Of a DNA stretch of 64,000 nt, positions 54,585 to 63,738 are shown piece by piece. Position 1 is the stretch's first letter. Every line of letters starts with the position of its first letter. The translations under genes and the position numbers were made by a program. The stretch is from Halospina sp040196175 (lineage in GTDB: Bacteria > Pseudomonadota > Gammaproteobacteria > Pseudomonadales > Oleiphilaceae): positions 806,001 through 870,000 of the forward strand of contig NZ_JBEFNF010000001.1 in NCBI RefSeq assembly GCF_040196175.1, in the 5' to 3' direction. The notes beneath the pieces were generated by a model, which was not told the DNA's origin, made no database searches, and saw only the letters and a list, made by a program, of their open reading frames with translations.

Positions 54585-55763
54585 ATGCTCATCGACTTTT
54601 TCCTGGAAGTGCGCCGCGCCGGGGTGCCGGCCAGCCTGCGGGAATTTCTGGACCTTACCGAGGCGCTGCAGAAGCGGCTGGCATTTGCGGATATGGAGGA
54701 GTTCTACTTCCTCAGCCGTTTGTGCCTGGTCAAGGACGAACGCCATTACGATAAGTTTGACCGGGCCTTCGATGCCTATTTCAAGGGTATCGAGAACCTG
54801 GATGAGCTGCTTGAGGCTCTTATTCCGGATGACTGGCTGCGCTCTGAGTTCGAGAAACACCTATCTGAGGAAGAGAAGGCGCAGATCGAATCCCTCGGTG
54901 GTCTTGAGGAGCTGATCGAGACTTTCAAGCAACGCATGGATGAACAGACTGATCGCCACGAAGGTGGCAATAAGTGGATTGGTACCGGCGGCACCTCCCC
55001 TTTCGGTGCTAACGGCTACAATCCTGAGGGTTATCGTATCGGCCAGGAAAAAGGCCGCCACGGCCGTGCGATCAAGGTCTGGGAAAAGCGTGAATACCGG
55101 GATCTGGATGATAGTGTCGCCATCAGTTCGCGCAATATCAAGGCAGCGCTCAAGCGCCTGCGCAAGTTCGCGCGGGAGGGCGCTGCTGAGCACCTGGACT
55201 TGGATGACACCATTCGAGACACCGCGCGCAATGGTGGCTATCTGGATTTGAAAATGGTTCCAGAGCGCCACAACGCGGTCAAGGTGCTGCTGTTCTTCGA
55301 CGTAGGCGGATCCATGGATCCGCACGTGAAAGTCTGCGAAGAGCTGTTCTCCGCCTGCCGGGAAGAGTTCAAGCACCTGGAGTACTACTACTTCCACAAT
55401 TTCACCTACGAAGGTGTGTGGAAAGACAGCAGCCGCCGTACTACTGAGATCACCCCCACATGGGAGGTGATCAACACCTATCCTCCGGATTACAAGGTGA
55501 TCTTCGTTGGGGATGCCACCATGGCACCCTATGAGGTCAGTCATCCTGGTGGCTCCATCGAGCACTGGAATCAGGAGGCGGGCTCAACCTGGTTCCAGCG
55601 GATCACGGAGCATTTCAGCAAGGTGGTCTGGCTCAACCCACTGCCTGAGGATCATTGGGGGCAGGGTGGCTCCATGGGCATGATCCAGAAGCTGGTGGGA
55701 TTCCACATGTACCCTATGACGCTGGAAGGATTGGAGTCGGCCATGCGTTATCTCAGTCGCTGA
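54585..55763 (+). CDS. CoxE-like VWA domain protein
   Basis: This 392-residue cytoplasmic protein is the usual partner of the MoxR-type ATPase upstream. The N-terminal half is helical (MLIDFFLEVRRAGVPASLRE). A C-terminal VWA-like domain starts at about residue 225 with VLLFFDVGGSMDPHV, where the first Ser of the DxSxS metal site is Gly. It lacks a signal peptide. The pair may be a cofactor-insertion or assembly machine; its target is not evident, although the membrane VWA protein upstream is a candidate by proximity only. Confidence 0.87.
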   Translation: MLIDFFLEVRRAGVPASLREFLDLTEALQKRLAFADMEEFYFLSRLCLVKDERHYDKFDRAFDAYFKGIENLDELLEALIPDDWLRSEFEKHLSEEEKAQIESLGGLEELIETFKQRMDEQTDRHEGGNKWIGTGGTSPFGANGYNPEGYRIGQEKGRHGRAIKVWEKREYRDLDDSVAISSRNIKAALKRLRKFAREGAAEHLDLDDTIRDTARNGGYLDLKMVPERHNAVKVLLFFDVGGSMDPHVKVCEELFSACREEFKHLEYYYFHNFTYEGVWKDSSRRTTEITPTWEVINTYPPDYKVIFVGDATMAPYEVSHPGGSIEHWNQEAGSTWFQRITEHFSKVVWLNPLPEDHWGQGGSMGMIQKLVGFHMYPMTLEGLESAMRYLSR

Positions 55764-55859
55764 GTTGCGATACGCAATGATGACGAAGCTGTAAAAAGGC
55801 TTTAAGATCCGAATCCACAAAAACACCAATTAGAGACAGGTTACTCGAGGAGATCCGTC

Positions 55860-57524
55860 ATGGATATGGAGCAGTTTTTCAAAGAGCGATACCCGGCTGA
55901 GCTCCCCCGGCAAGTGGATACCAACCAGTACAGCACCATGCTGGAAGTGTTCGAAAAATCCGTGGCGCGGTTTGCCGACCGGCCGGCATTCAGTGGTGTT
56001 GGCGTAACCCTGACGTACCGGGATCTGGATCATTACAGCCGCGCCTTCGCCGCCTGGCTTCAGAATGAGACGGATCTCCAGCAGGGCGACCGTATCGCCA
56101 TCCAGATGCCCAATATCCCGCAGTATCCGATCGCCATCTACGGTGCGATGCGGGCCGGTCTGGTAGTAGTGAATACCAATCCGCTCTACACCACGCGTGA
56201 AATGGAGCATCAATTCAACGATTCCGGCGCTCGCGCGCTGATTGTACTGGCCAACATGGCCAGCAATGTTGAGAAAGTCCTTCCGAATACAGGCCTTGAG
56301 CATGTAATCGTTACCGAGCTTGCGGACCTGCACAAGCCGCTCAAGCGCAAGATGATGAACAGCGTGGTCAAGCACGTTAAGAAGATGGTGCCGGCTTACA
56401 ATCTGCCCAAGGCTCATGCCTTTCCGAAAGTACTCAAAGCCGGCGCAGGCCTGACTTACCGCCCTGTCAGCATGCAGCGCGAGGACATTGCGGTTCTTCA
56501 GTACACTGGCGGAACGACCGGTGTTGCCAAAGGGGCCATGCTGACCCACGCCAATCTTGTCTCGAACCTGCTTCAGGTTAAGCCGATGGTTGAGACCCAG
56601 ATGGAGGAAGGCAAGGAAGTGGTCGTGGCACCGCTGCCTCTGTACCACATCTACTCGTTCACGATGAACTGCGGCGTCATGCTTGAAAGTGGCTGCCACA
56701 GCATCCTGATTCCGAACCCGCGGGATATTCCAGGTTTCGTGAAAGAGCTCAAGAAGTGGCAGTTTACGGTTTTCATGGGGCTCAACACGCTGTTCGTGGC
56801 GCTAGCCAACAACGAAGAATTCCGCAATCTTGATTTCAGTAACCTCAAGATCACGGTAGCTGGAGGCATGGCCTTGACCAAGCCCACCGCGGATCAATGG
56901 CAGCAGGTTACTGGGTGTGAGATCACCGAGGGCTATGGCCTGACCGAAACCTCGCCGGTAGTAAGCCTGAATCCGCTGGGTGCCGCTCAGGTTGGCACCA
57001 TCGGTATACCTATCCCGGGCACTCTCATCAAAGCGGTTGATGACGAGGGTAACGATCAGCCGGTTGGCGAGTCCGGTGAGCTCTGTGTGCACGGACCGCA
57101 GGTCATGAAGGGTTACTGGCAGCGTCCTGAGGAGACCAACAAGTCCATTGATGAGGAAGGTTGGTTCAAGACCGGGGACATGGCTGTGATCCAGGATGAT
57201 GGTTTCGTAAAGATCGTGGATCGCAAGAAGGATATGATCCTGGTTTCGGGCTTCAACGTCTATCCGAATGAGATCGAGGACGTTGTGATGGGTAACCCGA
57301 AGGTTCTGGAATGTGCTGCTGTCGGGATTCAGGACGATAAGAGCGGTGAGGCGGTTAAGATCTTTGTGGTTGCCAAGGATGAAGACCTGAACAAGGACGA
57401 GATCATAAAGTACTGCCGTGAGAACCTGACAGCCTACAAGGTACCGAAGCACGTTGATTTCCGGGATGAACTGCCCAAGAGTAATGTGGGCAAGATTCTG
57501 CGAAAGGAACTGCGGGACAGCTGA
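55860..57524 (+). CDS. fadD: Long-chain fatty acid-CoA ligase FadD
   Basis: This 554-residue AMP-forming ligase activates fatty acids to acyl-CoA for beta-oxidation by fadBA. Motif I is YTGGTTGVAKGAMLTH, motif II is ITEGYGLTETSPVV, and the hinge region is FVKIVDRKKDMILVSGFNVYP. The catalytic Lys near the C-terminus is in LPKSNVGKILRKEL. N-terminus MDMEQFFKERYP and length fit the FadD family. GAGGAG precedes the ATG. It is monocistronic with a terminator. Confidence 0.95.
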   Translation: MDMEQFFKERYPAELPRQVDTNQYSTMLEVFEKSVARFADRPAFSGVGVTLTYRDLDHYSRAFAAWLQNETDLQQGDRIAIQMPNIPQYPIAIYGAMRAGLVVVNTNPLYTTREMEHQFNDSGARALIVLANMASNVEKVLPNTGLEHVIVTELADLHKPLKRKMMNSVVKHVKKMVPAYNLPKAHAFPKVLKAGAGLTYRPVSMQREDIAVLQYTGGTTGVAKGAMLTHANLVSNLLQVKPMVETQMEEGKEVVVAPLPLYHIYSFTMNCGVMLESGCHSILIPNPRDIPGFVKELKKWQFTVFMGLNTLFVALANNEEFRNLDFSNLKITVAGGMALTKPTADQWQQVTGCEITEGYGLTETSPVVSLNPLGAAQVGTIGIPIPGTLIKAVDDEGNDQPVGESGELCVHGPQVMKGYWQRPEETNKSIDEEGWFKTGDMAVIQDDGFVKIVDRKKDMILVSGFNVYPNEIEDVVMGNPKVLECAAVGIQDDKSGEAVKIFVVAKDEDLNKDEIIKYCRENLTAYKVPKHVDFRDELPKSNVGKILRKELRDS

Positions 57525-57548
57525 GGTTGCCTGCAGGCTGGCTTCTGG

Positions 57549-57579
57549 AAACCCCGTCTGGATCAGGCGGGGTTTTTTG
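57549..57579 (+). terminator. Rho-independent terminator of fadD
   Basis: AACCCCG (57550-57556) pairs with CGGGGTT (57568-57574), with inner CTG (57558-57560)/CAG (57564-57566) pairing, and is followed by TTTTG. Confidence 0.88.
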
Positions 57580-57640
57580 TTCTATGCCGTCCCCACCTCA
57601 CTCCACTTAATCTCCTTTGCATTCCGGAGCGCATCTTTCA

Positions 57641-60600
57641 TTGAGTGACCAGAAAAGCAATTGGCGAGAACAGATCAAACAGTCTCTGGCTGAGTGCCGG
57701 CAATGGGAGGCTGCGCGTATTCTGCGGCTGATGGGGCGTGGGCAGCCGGATGGGAAGACGCGGGAGCGGATTGAAGCGCTTCTGAAAGAAGGGCAGGAAG
57801 CGCTGGCGTACCGTCAGGGTCTGGTGCCTGCGCTGTCGTACCCGGAGTCGTTGCCGGTTTCTGAACGCGCCGAGGACATCCGTTCATTGCTGGAGCAGCA
57901 CCAGGTAGTGATCGTGGCTGGTGAGACAGGGTCGGGCAAGACAACACAGCTGCCGAAAATGGCGCTTGAGGCCGGACGGGGTCGGCGCGGGCTGGTGGGG
58001 CATACCCAGCCGCGGCGGATTGCGGCGCGCACTGTGGCGCAGCGGCTCGCGGAGGAGATGCAGAGCCGCGTTGGTGAGACAGTTGGGTATCAGGTTCGCT
58101 TCAGTGAGCAGACAAGCGAGGACTCGCTGGTCAAGGTGATGACAGATGGCATTCTGCTGAATGAACTGACCCATGATCGGCTCCTGGATCGCTATGACAC
58201 CATCATTGTTGATGAGGCTCACGAGCGCAGCCTCAACATTGATTTCCTGCTGGGGGCATTGAAGCGGATCCTGCCGAAACGGCCTGACCTTAAGGTGATC
58301 ATTACCTCAGCGACCATTGAGCTGGATCGCTTCAGCGCCTATTTCGACGATGCGCCGGTGCTGGAGGTTTCCGGGCGGACCTACCCGGTGGAGGTTAGGT
58401 ACCGGCCACTTGCGGATTCCGAGGATCCGGAGTCCGGTTGGCCGGGGGCAATCGAGTCGATTGTTCATGAAATTGAGGATTACGAGAAGGATCAGAGCAA
58501 AGCACCCGGGGATATTCTGGTGTTCCTGCCCGGGGAACGCGATATCCGCCAGGTAAGCACAGCGCTGCGGCATGCGGATCTTAAGCATACGGAGGTTCTG
58601 CCCTTATATGCGCGCTTGTCCAATCAGGAGCAGAACCGGGTTTTCCAGCCCCATGGCGGGCGCCGCATTGTGCTGGCGACCAACGTGGCGGAGACCTCGC
58701 TGACAGTGCCCGGAATCCATTATGTGATTGACACGGGACTGGCGCGGCTGAGCCGGTACAGTGTGCGTTCCAAGATGCAGCGGCTGCCGGTGGAACCCAT
58801 CGCCCAGGCCAGCGCGGAGCAACGCAAAGGGCGTTGTGGGCGTGTGGCGCCGGGCCTGTGCTTTCGGCTCTATGATGAAACGGATTTCCTGAATCGACCG
58901 GAGTTCACGGACCCCGAGATCCGGCGCACCAATCTGGCCTCGGTGATCCTTCAGATGACCAATATGGGCCTTGGCGACGTTAAACGTTTTCCGTTTATTG
59001 ATCCGCCGGATAAGCGTCTGGTCAATGACGGGTACAAGCTGCTGGAAGAGCTGGGCGCCGTCGACCACAGTCGCAAAGTGACGAAAGCGGGGCGACGCAT
59101 GGCACGGCTCCCGGTGGACCCCCGCTTGGCGCGGATGCTGCTGACGGCGGAGCGTGAGGGCAGTCTGAGTGAAGTGGCCGTCGTCGCGGCCGGGCTCAGT
59201 ATCCAGGATCCCCGTGAGCACCCCGGAGATAAACAAACCCAGGCCGATCAGGCACACGCGCTTTTCCGCGATAATCATTCGGATTTCAACAGCCTGCTCA
59301 ACCTCTGGAATGCCTGGGAGGAGCAGCGCCAGTCACTGTCCGGCAATCAGCTCCAGAAATGGTGCCGGAAGCATTTCGTGGCGTTTCTGCGCATGCGCGA
59401 GTGGCGGGATATTCACCGTCAGATCCTGCTTCTGGCGCGCGAGCAGGGCATGCGCGTGAATCAACGGCCGGCAGACTACGGTGCCGTGCACCGGGCGCTT
59501 CTGTCCGGTCTTCTGGGCAATGTGGCACTCAAGGAGGAGAAGGGCTGGTTTCACGGCACGCGCAATCGCAAATTCCGTATATTCCCGGGCTCCGCCCTGG
59601 CGAAAAAACCGCCCAAGTGGATCATGGCCGCCGAAATCGTGGAGACCAGTCAGGTGTTCGCACGTATGGTTGCCGGGATCGAGGTCGAGTGGATTGAGCC
59701 GCTGGCAGAGCATGTCGTCAGGCGCAATCACGCGGAGCCGCACTGGGAAAAGAAACGAGCCCAGGTCATGGCCATGGAGTCGGTTACGCTCTATGGGCTG
59801 ACGATCGTGGCGAATCGGCGGGTGGGGTACGCGCGCATTGATCCGGAGTTGTGCCGTGAGATCTTCATCCGGCGTGCTCTGGTTGAAGGGGAGTACCGGA
59901 CGAAGGCCCCCTTTGTAGTGGCGAATCGGGAGCTGGTCGCAGAGGTAACAGAGCTGGAGGACAAGGTGCGCCGGCGGGATCTGCTGGTGGACGAGGAAAC
60001 GCTGTTCCAGTTCTACCATGAGCGGCTGCCTCCCGACATTGTCAGTGGCAAGCACTTCGAAAAGTGGTGGAAGCGGCTCAGCGATGACGAGCTGAATCGT
60101 TTCTACCTGACCGAATCCGATGTCTTCCAGAAAGAGCCCGGCACGGACACCGCCAGTCTCTATCCGGATACGCTGGAGTGGCACGGTCTGGCGTTTGAGC
60201 TGCGATACCATTTTGAGCCTGGAACGGCTGAAGATGGTGTGAGTATCCGGGTGCCTCTCATGGCCCTGAAGCAGCTGCCGGTGGAGCGGCTGGGGTGGTT
60301 GGTTCCGGGGCTGTTGCGTGACCGCGCCATTGCGCTTGTTAAGAGTCTGCCCAAGTCCCTGCGGCGCAACTTTGTGCCTGTTCCGGATTTTGTAGATGCC
60401 GCGTTGTCCAATCTTACGTTCTGCAATGAGCCCCTGACGCGCAAGCTCGGTGAGCAGCTCCAGCGAATGACCGGGGTCCGGGTCCCGGTAGAGGACTGGA
60501 GCCCGCAAAGCCTGCCGGATCACTTGCGCATGAACGTCCAGGTGATCGATGAAAAAGGTAATATTCTGGATCAGGGGCGTGATGTGGAGACCCTGATCAC

Positions 60601-61534
60601 CCGCCATGAAAGTGACGCGCATCAGGCGCTTCAAACCGCCATGCAGAATGAGCCCGAGACGTCCGACTCGGAAACCGTTGATACGGACTGGCCCGGGGGG
60701 AAATTGCCAGAGAGTGTGGAGACTGAGCAGGGCGGTATGCAGGTGCGCGTTTACCCGGTGCTGGCGGATGAGGGCCAGGGCGTGCGCCAGACCCAGGTGC
60801 TGGATCCGGTTCGGGCCTGGTATCTGAACCGTCGTGGCATCGCCAGGATTCTGGTGAACCGGCTTGGCAATACCCTGCGGGATCTGGATCGCCGGTTACC
60901 CGGTTTCCATGATGCCTCGCTGCTGTTTGCACCTGTTGGGCGCAAGGCGGAGCTGCTCGATGACCTTCTCATCGCAACCGCGCAGTCCCACTTTCTCGTG
61001 GATGAGGCCCTGCCGCGCAGTGAGCAGGCACTGCAAGCCTGCCTGGAAGCCGGCCGCAGTGGTTTCGTGCCGGCTCTGGAGGCCAATAGCCAGCTCCTGC
61101 TCCAGATCATGGAGCGTTATCACAAAGTGATGAAGGGCCTGAAAGGCAAGATCCCCCTGAACGTGGCTCAGAGTATGGCGGATCTCAAATTCCAGATGAA
61201 TCAACTCATCTGCCCGGGGTTTATGGCGCAGACACCACCGGAGTGGCTTAAACATTTTCCGCGCTATATGGACGCGGCGCTGATCCGGTTGGATAAGATG
61301 CCAAGAGAAGCGGGTCGTGAACGGGCCTTTCTCAATGAATTCCAGCCATTCTGGGACCGCTACGTTGAGCGCCGCGAGGTACTGGCGGTGCAGGGCATTG
61401 AGGACGACGCCCTGATTACCTATCGCTGGATGCTGGAGGAATACCGGGTGTCTTACTTTGCGCAACAGCTCGGTACGGCCGTCACGGTTTCACCCCAGAG
61501 ACTTGAGCGCCAATGGCAGCAGGTGCGCCGGTAA
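57641..61534 (+). CDS. hrpA: ATP-dependent RNA helicase HrpA
   Basis: This protein of about 1297 residues is a DEAH-box helicase linked in E. coli to ribosome rescue and mRNA processing. Motif I is VAGETGSGKTTQLPK, motif II is VDEAHERSLNIDFLLG, motif III is ITSATIELDRFS, and motif VI is QRKGRCGRVAPG. HA2 and OB-fold regions and the long HrpA C-terminal domain (DUF3418-type) follow. Both available starts are TTG: 57617 and 57641. The second has GGAG 11 nt upstream and gives MSDQKSNWREQI; the first lacks a ribosome-binding site, so 57641 is chosen with modest certainty. Confidence 0.93.
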   Translation: MSDQKSNWREQIKQSLAECRQWEAARILRLMGRGQPDGKTRERIEALLKEGQEALAYRQGLVPALSYPESLPVSERAEDIRSLLEQHQVVIVAGETGSGKTTQLPKMALEAGRGRRGLVGHTQPRRIAARTVAQRLAEEMQSRVGETVGYQVRFSEQTSEDSLVKVMTDGILLNELTHDRLLDRYDTIIVDEAHERSLNIDFLLGALKRILPKRPDLKVIITSATIELDRFSAYFDDAPVLEVSGRTYPVEVRYRPLADSEDPESGWPGAIESIVHEIEDYEKDQSKAPGDILVFLPGERDIRQVSTALRHADLKHTEVLPLYARLSNQEQNRVFQPHGGRRIVLATNVAETSLTVPGIHYVIDTGLARLSRYSVRSKMQRLPVEPIAQASAEQRKGRCGRVAPGLCFRLYDETDFLNRPEFTDPEIRRTNLASVILQMTNMGLGDVKRFPFIDPPDKRLVNDGYKLLEELGAVDHSRKVTKAGRRMARLPVDPRLARMLLTAEREGSLSEVAVVAAGLSIQDPREHPGDKQTQADQAHALFRDNHSDFNSLLNLWNAWEEQRQSLSGNQLQKWCRKHFVAFLRMREWRDIHRQILLLAREQGMRVNQRPADYGAVHRALLSGLLGNVALKEEKGWFHGTRNRKFRIFPGSALAKKPPKWIMAAEIVETSQVFARMVAGIEVEWIEPLAEHVVRRNHAEPHWEKKRAQVMAMESVTLYGLTIVANRRVGYARIDPELCREIFIRRALVEGEYRTKAPFVVANRELVAEVTELEDKVRRRDLLVDEETLFQFYHERLPPDIVSGKHFEKWWKRLSDDELNRFYLTESDVFQKEPGTDTASLYPDTLEWHGLAFELRYHFEPGTAEDGVSIRVPLMALKQLPVERLGWLVPGLLRDRAIALVKSLPKSLRRNFVPVPDFVDAALSNLTFCNEPLTRKLGEQLQRMTGVRVPVEDWSPQSLPDHLRMNVQVIDEKGNILDQGRDVETLITRHESDAHQALQTAMQNEPETSDSETVDTDWPGGKLPESVETEQGGMQVRVYPVLADEGQGVRQTQVLDPVRAWYLNRRGIARILVNRLGNTLRDLDRRLPGFHDASLLFAPVGRKAELLDDLLIATAQSHFLVDEALPRSEQALQACLEAGRSGFVPALEANSQLLLQIMERYHKVMKGLKGKIPLNVAQSMADLKFQMNQLICPGFMAQTPPEWLKHFPRYMDAALIRLDKMPREAGRERAFLNEFQPFWDRYVERREVLAVQGIEDDALITYRWMLEEYRVSYFAQQLGTAVTVSPQRLERQWQQVRR

Positions 61535-61611
61535 ACCCGTACACCTGACACGCCGGTTCGATGTGTTACTATTTTCAGTAATCAACATCAACAACAAACC
61601 GGAGCCATCCC

Positions 61612-62733
61612 GTGTCGACAGCAGTAATTAGTGCCACCGGTCTCTTCTCGCCGCCCAGCGTTATCGACAACGACGAGCTGGTCGAGGCGTTCAATGCGTA
61701 TGTTGAACTCTATAATACGCGTAACGCGGCGGCCATCGAACGCGGTGAGCTTGACGCGCTCCATCCTTCATCTTCCAGCTTCATCGAAAAGGCTTCGGGT
61801 ATCAAGCGCCGGCACGTTATGGATAAGGACGGTATTCTCGACCCGGAGCGAATGAGGCCCTCCATTCCCCAGCGATCCAATACGGAGAATGGCATCCAAT
61901 GCGAGATGTCGGTCAAGGCAACCCAGCAGGCGCTGGAGCGGGCAGGCCTTCATTCGAGTGATCTGGACGCAGTGATTGTAGCGTGCTCGAATCTGGAGCG
62001 TCCGTATCCGGCAGTGGCGGTGGAAGTGCAGGACGCGCTGGGCGTGGACGGTTTCGCGTACGACATGAATGTGGCTTGCAGCTCCGCGACCTTTGGCATC
62101 CAGAACGCGGTAGACGCGGTCAATAATGGTCATGCGCGCACCGTGCTGGTGGTCAACCCCGAGATCTGCAGCGCCCATCTGAATTTCTGCGATCGTGACA
62201 GCCATTTCATCTTCGGTGACGCCTGCACTGCCATTATTGTGCAACATCCGGATGACGTGCCCGCCGGGCGTGGCTTTGATGTACTCGGCACACGGCTGAA
62301 GACGCGTTTCTCCAACAATATCCGCAACAATTTCGGGTTCCTGAACCGTGCCGACGAATCCGGTATCGGCCAGCCGGACAAACTGTTTGTGCAGGAAGGG
62401 CGCAAGGTGTTCAAAGAAGTATCACCACTGGTGGCAGACCTCATCGGTGAACATCTGGACGCTCTGGGCCTTACAACCTCGCAGCTGCAACGCATGTGGC
62501 TGCATCAGGCCAACCTCAATATGAATGAGCTGATTGCTAAGCGGGTTCTGGGGCGGGACCCAGAACCCGGTGAGGCGCCGGTGATTCTGGATGAGTACGC
62601 CAACACAAGCTCTGCAGGCTCCATCATTGCATTTGATCAGTACCAATCAGACCTGAACAGTGGCGATCATGGCATCATCTGTTCTTTCGGAGCCGGCTAC
62701 TCCATCGGGAACGTCGTCGTGCGCAAGCGCTGA
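61612..62733 (+). CDS. FabH-like beta-ketoacyl-ACP synthase III
   Basis: This 373-residue thiolase-fold enzyme has the KAS III triad: Cys156 in NVACSSATFG, His298 in MWLHQANLNM and Asn331 in EYANTSSAG. It is about 50 residues longer than E. coli FabH, with an extra segment near residues 30-60. It resembles P. aeruginosa PA3286-type enzymes that condense medium-chain acyl-CoA from beta-oxidation with malonyl-ACP, but the substrate is not certain. The start is GTG at 61612 with CGGAG upstream. No other fatty acid synthesis gene is adjacent. Confidence 0.88.
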   Translation: MSTAVISATGLFSPPSVIDNDELVEAFNAYVELYNTRNAAAIERGELDALHPSSSSFIEKASGIKRRHVMDKDGILDPERMRPSIPQRSNTENGIQCEMSVKATQQALERAGLHSSDLDAVIVACSNLERPYPAVAVEVQDALGVDGFAYDMNVACSSATFGIQNAVDAVNNGHARTVLVVNPEICSAHLNFCDRDSHFIFGDACTAIIVQHPDDVPAGRGFDVLGTRLKTRFSNNIRNNFGFLNRADESGIGQPDKLFVQEGRKVFKEVSPLVADLIGEHLDALGLTTSQLQRMWLHQANLNMNELIAKRVLGRDPEPGEAPVILDEYANTSSAGSIIAFDQYQSDLNSGDHGIICSFGAGYSIGNVVVRKR

Positions 62734-62896
62734 AGCTGCCCTATTGGCCGCTCTCAGCACTCAGGGCCCGCATCATGATTGATCCACACTACTTTGGCGT
62801 TAAGTTTCCAGGCTGCTGCTCCTGTTCTGTGTCTGGCGTTGATTCCAGGGCCGGAACAGACGATTTCAATCCCCTTCAGACAGGATTTACAGATTG

Positions 62897-63685
62897 ATGA
62901 TGCAACGTACTCCCGTCGCTCTCTGTCTTGCTCTCGGGCTCAGCGCGAGCGCCCTGGCGCAGCAATCGGAAGGCGATGCCAGCAATTTACCCGGCAACGT
63001 TGACCCCGAAACGGTTGCGACGAGCTCTGTCTACGATGAACGTGACCCCTGGCAATCGTTCAACCGCAGCATATTCGCATTCAATGAGGTGGTAGACAGC
63101 AACGTGGCGCGGCCGGTGGCGCGCGGCTATAACCGGGTTACGCCTGAGCCGGTGAACAATGGCATCAGCAATTTTTTCAGTAATATCGGTGAGCCGGCCA
63201 ACGTTGTTAACAGCCTTCTCCAGGGTAAAGGCGAAGCAGCACTGATCAGTACCGGCAGGTTCATCTTCAACACTACTTTTGGACTGCTGGGACTGGTGGA
63301 TGTTGCCAGCTATATGGAGCTGCCGGAACAGGATGAGGACTTCGGACAGACGTTTGGTGTCTGGGGTGCGGATACAGGTCCCTTCCTCATGCTGCCATTT
63401 ATGGGACCGTCGACGGTTCGTGATACGGCGGGGCGGAGTGTGGATTATGCCGTTCCGGATCTTATGGAGAATGTGGAATCACCGGAGCGCTATTTCCTTT
63501 ACGCGCTTTATGGCGTGGATCTCAGAGCGTCATTGTTGAGCTATGAGGATCAGATCACGGGTGATCGCTACACGTTCATACGCAATGCCTACCTGCAACG
63601 GCGTGAGTATCAGGTCAATGACGGGCGCGTAGAGAATGATCCTTTTGCTGAAGACGATGAGGATCTCATGCTTGAGGATTTCTGA
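62897..63685 (+). CDS. mlaA: Phospholipid-retention protein MlaA (VacJ)
   Basis: This protein of 262 residues belongs to the MlaA family that removes misplaced phospholipids from the outer leaflet of the outer membrane. DPWQSFNRSIFAFNEVVD, then NFFSNIGEPANVVNSLLQGK and GVWGADTGPFLMLPFMGPS are the family signatures. The signal peptide ends ALAQQ and lacks a lipobox cysteine, so it is apparently not a lipoprotein, unlike E. coli MlaA. The very acidic tail is DPFAEDDEDLMLEDF. Start codons ATG 62897 and 62900 are both possible; AGGA lies about 11 nt upstream. Confidence 0.93.
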   Translation: MMQRTPVALCLALGLSASALAQQSEGDASNLPGNVDPETVATSSVYDERDPWQSFNRSIFAFNEVVDSNVARPVARGYNRVTPEPVNNGISNFFSNIGEPANVVNSLLQGKGEAALISTGRFIFNTTFGLLGLVDVASYMELPEQDEDFGQTFGVWGADTGPFLMLPFMGPSTVRDTAGRSVDYAVPDLMENVESPERYFLYALYGVDLRASLLSYEDQITGDRYTFIRNAYLQRREYQVNDGRVENDPFAEDDEDLMLEDF

Positions 63686-63738
63686 TCGGGGCTATACTCA
63701 GGTCATGGTCGATCCACGCAGTGGTTACCGGAGTCCGT

